A stretch of DNA of 64,000 nucleotides. Origin: Dactylonectria macrodidyma (taxonomy: Eukaryota; Ascomycota; Sordariomycetes; Hypocreales; Nectriaceae). Under the pieces are notes generated by a model that was not told the origin of the DNA, did no database searches, and saw only the letters and a list, made by a program, of their open reading frames with translations. The stretch is from positions 3,100,001 to 3,164,000 of the forward strand of contig JAGMUV010000004.1 in NCBI GenBank assembly GCA_020744425.1. The letters run 5' to 3'. Position numbers and translations under genes: made by a program. This document shows, piece after piece, positions 56,388 through 64,000 of the stretch (positions are counted from its first letter, which is position 1; every line of letters begins with the position of its first letter).

Positions 56388-58044
56388 ATGAGCGCAGTAC
56401 CAGATTGCAACATGGCAGATTCAATTCCTCAATGGAGGGATTATGCTTGGTACTGCACTCCCGGGGGGTTCACTCTTGTGGCAATTGCCGTGCTCTCCAT
56501 GGCTTTTATCCTCCAGAGACTCATCTTCCCAAAGTTTGGCCCCCGAGAACCTCCAGTACTGAGTTCCAGGATCCCTGTTATTGGACACCTAATTTCATTA
56601 ATGAGAGAAAAGACCAGTTTTTATCGCCGCCTATACAGGGACAACTCTCTGCCCATCTGTACTCTGCCGATGTTGAATGGGAAGCTAATTTCTTCAGCGA
56701 TGCGAAGCAAGGATATTTCATTCGATCCATTCGCACTAGAGTTCACTGTCAATGCGGTTAGTTACTTTGTTCCGAAGCTCCAGGAGGTCGTTGCATGACT
56801 GACACGAATCCAGCTTGGTATTCCGGAAAAACTGGCCCGCAGATACACGCATCCGGATATCTGGGAATAATTCTTTAAAAGAATTCACGACTCCTTGATG
56901 GGGAAAAACCTCGACAATATGGTCAATACTGGTCTGGGCCGTTTGTCTTCTCGTTTGAACGATGTTCGGTCCGACACTTCAATGGAAATCCCTTACATCT
57001 TCACTTGGATACGCGATTTGATGTTTGAGTCCAGCATGAAATCTTTGTACGGGAGCACGGATCCAATGACCATGGAAGGAATGGAAAAGATCTCGTAAGT
57101 TGCGGGGAGTTCTTTGTTGGTCCTCATCATGCAGTAACTAATGCTCTAAAAATCAGTGAATTCGAAACAAAATCGCCATCGTAGTGCTCAATCTTGCGCC
57201 TAAGCTTCTCGCATCTGAGGCAATTGCAGCTAGACAGAGGCTCTTGAGGATTATTTTGCCTTTCTATGCCTCAGGAAGCGACAAGATGGAGGATGTGTCG
57301 GCCTTGATACGAAATCGAGCTGGCTTGAAGCGTAAGCTAGGCCTCTCGGAGGAGGCTATCTGCAAGCTGGAACTTATACTACCCTGGGTAGCCACTACTA
57401 ACACGATTCCAACCGCTCTTTGGTTTTTCGCCCAGACCCTTTCCCGACCAGAGTGGGCCATGCGTATTCGACGGGAGGGAGGCTATCGCCGTCATCGCTG
57501 ACAAAAATGCCGAGGCTCGCATAGCGACCATTAGCGTGTCAAGGCTGCGAAAGGAATGCCCGGCCTTGTTGACATGTTACCACGAGACGAATCGCCTGTG
57601 CAATGATACCACTGACAACCGACGTGTGATGCGGGATACAATTCTACAAGACCCAGTGGAAGGGAAGAAATATCTGCTCACTAAGGGAACCAATATCCAA
57701 TGGTGCGGGTCTGTAACTCAGCTGGACCAAAAGGTCTCGGGTCCAAAGTCCGACGAGTTTAACCCCAACAGGTGGATAATCAATCCATCTAAGGAGAGTG
57801 ACTACCGCAAAAGCATGCTTCCATTCGGAGGGGGGAAAGCTCTATGCCCAGGGAGACATTTTGCAGAAGCAGAAATCTTAGGCTTCCTAAGTGGGTTGAT
57901 GCTAGGATTCGAATTGAAGGCATTCAGGTGCTAAAGATGGAGGATCCCTTAGTAGGATCTACGATCAAGATACCATTGTGGGATGGGGTGAGCCCTAAAG
58001 TCAGCATCAAGAGGATACAAGGGTGGGAGGACGTTCGACTGTAG
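56388..58044 (+). pseudogene. Cytochrome P450, decayed
   Basis: The frame starts MSAVPDCNMADSIPQW (ATG at 56388 or 56412), has an N-terminal membrane span (TLVAIAVLSMAFILQ) and the Pro-rich hinge. Introns 56757-56813 and 57095-57156 keep their splice sites. Lesions: in-frame TAA at 56868-56870 (a Gln CAA by one C-to-T change); one base lost in the A-run near 57170-57176; one base gained near 57471-57482; one base lost near 57918-57921. Joined across these, the P450 marks are all there: I-helix WVATTNT, K-helix ETNR and the heme loop FGGGKALCPG with its Cys ligand. It resembles the CYP7/prostacyclin-synthase-like fungal group. It was probably a former member of the adjacent cluster. Confidence 0.85.
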
Positions 58045-58508
58045 TTTGCAGTCTAACATGAGTCTTCTGGTTTAACTTACCCAGATCCTTGCTGCATGGT
58101 CAAGCGTCACATCCTTCCCCAAGCCAGCGATATCATTGTGAGCGTTACGTAGCAATCAAAGGCCTTATTCTTGCTTTTATCAACTATATCCAACGGCCAA
58201 GATGACTCTTTCTCCTTTCCCTCGGAAACTCCCCTCAATATGACTCATCCATCAAACTTAGATTTATTTAAACTTGCGTTCTATAAGAGGGCGTGGTCCT
58301 CGTTGTTTTCCATCCTCAATTCTCCACTCCTATGCAAGAAAGAATGATGATAGATTATTAGTGACGTAGTTCAGAGTAGTGTCTGTAGAAGCCGAAGACT
58401 TTTACTCAATATCTCTGATAAAAGTCCATTGTATGTTTTCACTATCCTAATGATCGAAGGGGTAGCAATGGAATGTCGGCAATTTTTGTCTTGAAGATGC
58501 TTGCTAGG
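58045..58508. other. Convergent 3' intergenic region
   Basis: Between the P450 pseudogene end and the 3' end of the membrane-protein gene. Nothing else seen. Confidence 0.5.
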
Positions 58509-59601
58509 CTAATGGGCGGGACGGCCTGAAGTGATTGGTTGTGCAGCACCCAGACCAACCGGCCCCCTGTACTGGCAAACATATTGGGGAGCATCGTAAT
58601 TCCCAGCCAAGTGAATCTGTTGCGTGGGAGGGCTGACTATTCCAAAAGGTTGAATTTCGAATGACAGACCATTATGCTTCTTGGCGTGGGTGGTGAGGAT
58701 GATGCACAGTGTTGCAAAAGTAGGCCAGACGGCAAAGACAACTTCGAGGATGTGAAAGTAGAGTCTAAACCTTGGTCTGTTGAGGCTTTGAAAGGTAGCA
58801 ATGGCTACAACTTTGTAGGTTGTTGGCAACAGCCAGATAATTGATGAAACAAGTAGGAGGGTTGAGACCTTAGAACAGGAGGTCAGAATAGGTCAAGGGG
58901 TAAAGGAAGGAAGTCCGTACCTTTGATGTACGCTCATTGAATCGAACTCGGTACTTTACTTGCACTGCTCGAGCAATAACTAGAACGGCAATGAGGAACA
59001 CCAGTGACCGAAAAGATACAACAAGATAGTACAAGACTTTGCCGTTGATGTTGGAGTCGATAGCTTCCCGGACGGAGAATGCGGCCACCACGAAAGCCAG
59101 CGGCTTCAGAACTAGGGCAGAGCCATAGGAAGCAAGCTCAATCCGCCCATCTGTATTCCCCGTCTCACCTTTGTGAATAAGGATGATGCAAGTTGCAATG
59201 CGTACTAGTAACATGAAAACCAATATGTGCGTAATGTTCATCGCCAGGCTGACAAGAACTCCGAGAATGGAAATGGTAATTCCATTAACTTGGGAATCAG
59301 TATTCCTGGCTACAAAAGCCAGGATGAACTGAGCTGCGTCAAAACAGCAACCGCTATTTATCCATCTCCATCAGATCTATGGCCAAACGAAGCACCGAGT
59401 CATTGCGAAGAGAGTGGCAGAGACTCACAGTGAAAAGATAGCCATGGCTGCTTTCGCATAGTTGGATGATGTTCGAACTAAGTCGTCTTGTATGCGAGCG
59501 CCGCACATGGAAACCATGGACATTACAGCAGATGCGAGGGAAGTAACAGTAAGTAGTGCTGCGCGGGCAAGCCAGTATTGTTCCATTTCCTGGTTTACCA
59601 T
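58509..59601 (-). CDS. Integral membrane protein, about seven spans, unknown family
   Basis: Minus-strand exons 59429-59601, 58921-59353 and 58509-58868 give 321 residues. The first join (TCA CT|C GGT TGC) gives FSLGCCFDAAQFILAFV, which completes a membrane span. About seven hydrophobic segments can be counted, with a short N-terminus and a roughly 55-residue soluble tail rich in Gln and Pro. The layout recalls RTA1-like or PTH11-like fungal seven-span proteins, but I cannot see a defining motif, so no function is given. The ATG at 59601 is in frame with a non-ATG extension upstream. Confidence 0.7.
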
Positions 59602-60863
59602 GGTAACCAACTTCACCAAGGGGAAATAACGGCAACGTTGGCGGATCTTGTGGGGATGAGGGAGACTTCAAAGCAAACAAAACAACGTAACGAGAGAGTG
59701 GCACTCGGTTTAAATAGACAGAATGTAAGTATCAATATACGTTACGCCGACTTCCTGCCCGCGCCCGACTCATGAAGGTGAACGATCTGAGCCACAATTA
59801 ACACAAGATTTTAGAGTAGGAGCCACAGCCTAGTAGGCGTTTATGTGACAGACAACGCCAATAGCAAACGCCATAACGCCATGCTTCCAGGCAAATGGCC
59901 AAGATTGGATTGAATCCTTGGCTGAGCTGTGACCCCTGAAGCGATGGATTTTTATGCTAACTGACCCACTTCTGCGGCGCAGTAGACACGACTCCAAGGC
60001 TGCTTCGGTATTGCTTTGAGTAAACATTGCGACAAGCTGATCCGATGGCAACCGACTCATTTATTGCAAAGGAAGACGCTTCCCTCAAGGGTAGCGCAAC
60101 AAACGGGGGGATGGATGATTCCTGGCTATAGAGCTGAGAGACGAATATGGACAAGGGTAGTGATGGTAAGCCACGAAAATGCAACTAGAAGGCAGCAAGG
60201 AAAGTCCGTGACAATAGCTAATGCAGCAGACATGGTGAGATACCTGAAGAAGTACGTAGTGCCGTTTTATTTTTTCCAAATATATAACAAGACGGCAGAC
60301 AAGTGTTTTGCATACATGCTGATTGGCATTTTACGTCGGTGTCATCGTCGACCTATTTTATGACGATTAGTCATCAAAACTGACTGAGAAAACATACGGA
60401 CATCTCTCACAAAGCTATCATCTCTGACTACTTAACTTTGTCCATGACCAAGTCGGGTTATTCTAGCTCATGCTCGCCTAGATACTAAATCGATGTTGAT
60501 TTCTAGGTGTGTGAAGCCAACGACATGCTTAAACCGTCTCAAATGCGCAACGGCAAAACGATAGTCATGAGCAAAACCTAGACTTTAAAAATACACTTCG
60601 ATCCCGGACTCAAGAATGAGAAAGTTCGCCATGTTTCTACTTCAAAACTAGAATAAATGCGTTCCTCTTGGCCAATTGTGCCCGACATCGGATCGGCGAA
60701 TAATTGGCCGGTTGATTCTCAGACCGCTTTTATTGTTCCCCACAACATCCCCATTTCACCCAGTCCCTCTTTGCGCCTTTTACAATTGACGGCCAAAAGT
60801 TTCCTGTTATCACTTCCACCTTGTATTTATGAATTCTGCTTGCGTCTTGTGCCGACAGAAAAA
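59602..60863. other. Intergenic, divergent upstream regions
   Basis: About 1.26 kb between the divergent starts of the membrane-protein gene and the pantothenate kinase-like gene. Open frames here are short and unrecognised. Confidence 0.5.
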
Positions 60864-62070
60864 ATGGAAGAGAACCTAGACGTTGTGGATGGTTCGCCTC
60901 TCGACGTCAGTCAAACCGAGCTGGCCAAATCAGCACCAGGCATTGGGCGCTTAGGTATTGACGTACGAGCTCGGTCCAGATCATAATTGGTTAATGCATG
61001 TCCTAACTTCTAAACTACCAGATTGGCATATCATCTATCAAGCTTGTCTGGCTTTCACGTGACGCCACTCCCAATGGCATCACGGCCCGTCTCGACTTTG
61101 CGAGCTTCGACTCAACTCATGTTGATGTATGTGTCGCGTTTATTAGGGATTTTGTCGACAAGCAGCAGCGTCTTCAAAACACTCAACCAGCAGCGGTCAC
61201 TGTTGTAGCTACAGGCAAGCGTGCAATGGAGTTTCAACCAAGACTCCAAGGTATACCAGGTGTGAAACTGCACATCGAGCACGAATTCGACTGCCAAGCA
61301 ACTGGTACGTCCTTGCGAACTCTATGGTGCCTTTCTGCTAACTGGTATCAGGCGTGGAATTTCTCGTTACCGAAGTGCCGAGGACGGTATTCACATGCTC
61401 AGAAGACATTTTCAGAACCTATGAAATGCCTCGTGATCCACCGTATCCCTACCTTTTAGTCAACATTGGATCCGGCGTATCATTTCTCAAGATATCGGAT
61501 AAGAATACCTGCGAGCAAGTCTCAGGATCGTCTCTGGGCGGTGGGACTCTTACTGGCCTATTATCGGTTCTAACCCAAAGCATCGGTTTCGACGAAATGC
61601 TCGACCTTGCCGAGCAGGGAGATAATTCCAAGGTTGACAAGCTAATTGGAGATATATATGGCACGGATTACAATGGAATCGGCATGAAAAAGACGGCCGT
61701 TGCATCTTCATTTGGCAAGGTGTTTAGCATGCAAAGCTCGGAAGAGCCTACGCCAGGCTTGAGCAAGGAAATTGAACCCCAGACCAACCCTAATGTGTCC
61801 ATATCTGATGCTTATGGAATTCCTGAGTCGGATGTCTGCCGTTCACTTGTTTTCGCCATCTTCAACAACATCGGCCAGCTTGCAAATCTCCATTCCGAGC
61901 TTCACAATGTTACCAAAGTCTATTTTGCTGGCCCGTATATCCGAGGCCATACTCAGACCATCAAGACGCTTCACATTGCGTTAAACTACTATTCCAAGGG
62001 GGGAAAGCGGGCTCATTTCCTCACTCATGAAGACTCTATCGGCGCAATTGGTGCACTGCTTAAGGCATAG
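60864..62070 (+). CDS. Pantothenate kinase-like protein (eukaryotic type II), possibly inactive
   Basis: Exons 60864-60962, 61022-61304 and 61352-62070 give 366 residues. Family blocks are clear: VNIGSGVSFL, SGSSLGGGTLTGLLS, GDIYGTDYNGIGM, AVASSFGK, GPYIRGHTQT and GAIGALL at the end. Pantothenate kinase makes 4'-phosphopantothenate, the first step to CoA. Several positions depart from active enzymes. The N-terminal DIGGT-type phosphate loop reads DIGISS (33-38). The Gly-rich ATGGGA motif reads ATGKRA. The Arg just before the (T/S)GxSLGGG block is Gln183. The presumed catalytic Glu is kept (Glu121 in HEFDC). It may be a weak or dead paralogue. The exon joins look sound, so this is not a splicing error as far as I can tell. 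Confidence 0.85.
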
Positions 62071-63164
62071 CTTGAATGCCAATCTGGGTGTCACTTTCCA
62101 GGGGGACCGATGCTCATATTCATGTCGAAGAGACATGCCTCACTAGCATCTCTAGCGGCACTGACCATCACTTCGCCTTCCAATCACTGCGATTGAGAGA
62201 GCTAAATGGGTCGTGCAATTTGGTTGGGAGGCGGAAATACAAAAGAGTGTGGAGAAAAGGGGGTCAGGTTGAAGCAAGCGCGTCACAACAGCAGCGAGTA
62301 GGCAATTAATAGTACGGCAATATGTGAAAAGCGAGAGTGTTCTTATTTTACGTACTCGTCATCCTCATGAACGGTTTAGTTATAGCACTACTTGTACTGA
62401 CTAAGAATCCCGAAGCCGGGGAGCTACACCAAGACGGCTAGCTAACCCGCAACCCCCGCCCTCGGGATCGATATCCGAAGCATTCTAATTCACACTGAGT
62501 CGATCAAAACTAGGAACATTGTATGAATAAGTAGTTTACTTATACAAACAGTGAGTCTTAGCGTTTCAGGTCATATAAGCCTCTATTCTCTGTAGACTCG
62601 CCTTCATCTGACTCGAAGAGGAAGCTGTCATTCATCAACCAGAACCCAGCCATCCTTATGTTTAGCTTGAGACAGAGCCTATCTTGTCAGCTCTCCTTTT
62701 CTGCTCTCATCAGATAAAAGTGACCATACCCCTGCGCAACTTCAGCTTGAACACAGATATGAGCACAGATATCATTTAGGGCACGTGGAGAGTTTGCGGA
62801 TACCCTGGGTCTAGATCCTTGATCGAGTCATGTTTCGACCCCTCGGACTCGTCGACCGAGACTTCAAAAGTCAAACCACGCCACAGTCAAGATAGACGAG
62901 ATAATGGTGGCGCAAAAATTCTGCGGGGCCCCAGATTTGTGTCCTTCTTTCTCCACCTCCTTATCATGGTCCTTGTGCCTCGGTGGTCGTGGCCGAGATA
63001 GATATCCCTACTTCTCATGATCCAAGCGCCTCCTTAGACAAGTTGAAATATGCCAGCCTGCTCTACGAATTTCCTCAATCATTCTATCCTCAGCTCAAGC
63101 AGTCTTCACATTGACTGCTGTCATTACTGAACAAAGATTTCACTCGACAACTACCATCGCCAAC
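62071..63164. other. Intergenic, promoter of the permease gene
   Basis: About 1.1 kb without a supported gene. It ends in the leader of the permease gene. Confidence 0.5.
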
Positions 63165-64000
63165 ATGGCCTCGGTGGACGCCGAGAAGGATCAGATCCAT
63201 GATCTCGCTGTCATGGACTCCAATGGCGAGGGGGAGACTGAGCAGTCAAACGAGCTTCGTCGAGAATTCAAGCCTCATCAGGTGTTTATGTTCTCGATTG
63301 CTTGTGCCATTGGAACAGGCTTGGTTATCGGCTCTGGTACTGCTCTGTCCAGGGGCGGGCCGGGAAGTCTTTTGATTGCGTACTTAATGATTGGCGCAAC
63401 CGTCTTCTTCGTCATGACAGCGTTGGGGGAGATGTCTGCTTTCTTACCTATGAACAAGGGCTTTGGTGGATACGCAAGCAGAATGGTCGACCCGGCCTTT
63501 GGGTAAGGAGACACCTTGACGTCCTGAAGATTCAGTATCTAACTATGGGTGGTAGTTTTGCGACTGGCTGGAACTATTACTTCAAATATGTCATCGCCAA
63601 TCCAGCCAACCTTACTGCTGCGGGGCTGATCATTCAATATTGGAGACCCGACCTCAATGTTGCGATTTGGATCACCGTCTTTGGCATTGCGATTGTCGTC
63701 ATCAATGTATTTATTTCACCAGATTCTCTCCAAATTATCCGACTAACATCAAAGTAGGTGATGCACGTCAATAGCTTCGGCGAAACCGAATTCTGGCTGG
63801 GCTTCACCAAGATCCTAATCATGACGACGCTGATCCTCTCCACCTTCGTCTGCGCCATGGGCGGCGGCCCGAACCACGAACGATCCGGATTCAAATACTG
63901 GAAGGAACCGGGAGCATTTGCTGAATACTTGGCCGAGGGCTCAACGGGTCGTTTCCTTGGGTTCTGGGCCTGCATCTGCCAGGCTTGTTTCGCCTTTACT
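63165..64000 (+). CDS. Amino-acid permease (AAT/YAT type), 5' part, runs off the window
   Basis: Exons 63165-63502, 63556-63706 and 63758 to the right edge give the first 243 residues. The N-terminus is soluble and acidic. Then FKPHQVFMFSIACAIGTGLVIGSG opens the first span with the family's GTG-x2-GSG motif. ALGEMSAFLP, a GYASRMVDPAFGFATGWNYYFKY block and GFTKILIMTTLI follow, as in fungal general amino-acid permeases of the plasma membrane. Both introns are GT-AG and short (53 and 51 bp). The substrate cannot be told from this part. Confidence 0.9.

Noticed and set aside
1..64000. CRISPR arrays, operons with ribosome binding sites, rRNA and tRNA genes
   Set aside because: The sequence is eukaryotic; no regular spacer-repeat array or convincing tRNA or rRNA sequence was seen on either strand by eye.

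Overview
This window is from a filamentous ascomycete (Pezizomycotina). Most genes are split by short introns (about 46-107 bp, GT-AG, often with a CTAAC-like branch site). Several families are fungus-specific (bZIP-DUF3425 regulators, a fungal MHR-type regulator, EthD proteins, HSL-type esterases). The one large transposon is full of TAG/TAA codons of the kind left by repeat-induced point mutation (RIP, CpA to TpA). I cannot name the species; a Sordariomycete is plausible but unproven. Exon joins were worked out by eye from splice signals and reading-frame continuity.

Layout. 0-24 kb is mostly ordinary genome with wide intergenic gaps: the 3' end of an unknown gene, a secreted Pro/Thr-rich protein, an HSL-type alpha/beta hydrolase, a DHCR24-like FAD oxidoreductase, HMG-CoA synthase, a BCS1-like AAA ATPase, a decayed F-box gene and a repeat-rich low-complexity protein. 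At 24.3-27.1 kb lies the TFIIH helicase XPB/Rad25. From 27.768 to 33.017 kb lies a RIP-damaged hAT transposon with matching terminal inverted repeats and an 8-bp target duplication. Nested in it is a tiny LTR element (TRIM) of 417 bp with two identical 85-bp LTRs and a perfect 5-bp target duplication. A probable RIP-damaged gene fragment and a possible small gene follow.

From 34.5 to 54.5 kb there is a compact metabolic gene cluster without a PKS, NRPS or terpene synthase. It encodes an NmrA-like reductase, a Baeyer-Villiger monooxygenase (BVMO), an MHR regulator without a zinc cluster, an acyl-CoA ligase with a possible peroxisomal tail, a short-chain dehydrogenase, a beta-lactamase-fold esterase, an EthD protein, two tandem bZIP-DUF3425 regulators, an MFS sugar-type transporter and an HSL-type esterase. 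Eight of these genes form four divergent pairs. The shared promoters carry repeated TGACTC/GAGTCA sites, several extended to TGACTCGC, of the type bound by Gcn4/AP-1-like bZIP factors. A logical but inferred pathway is ketone to ester (BVMO), ester cleavage (esterases), alcohol oxidation (SDR) and acid activation to a CoA ester (ligase), with uptake by the transporter.

The right edge of the cluster is decayed: an AT-rich stretch with LTR-like scraps, then a cytochrome P450 pseudogene with one stop and three frameshifts. Beyond it the genome looks conserved again, with a seven-span membrane protein, a pantothenate kinase-like protein with altered key positions, and the 5' part of an amino-acid permease that runs off the window.
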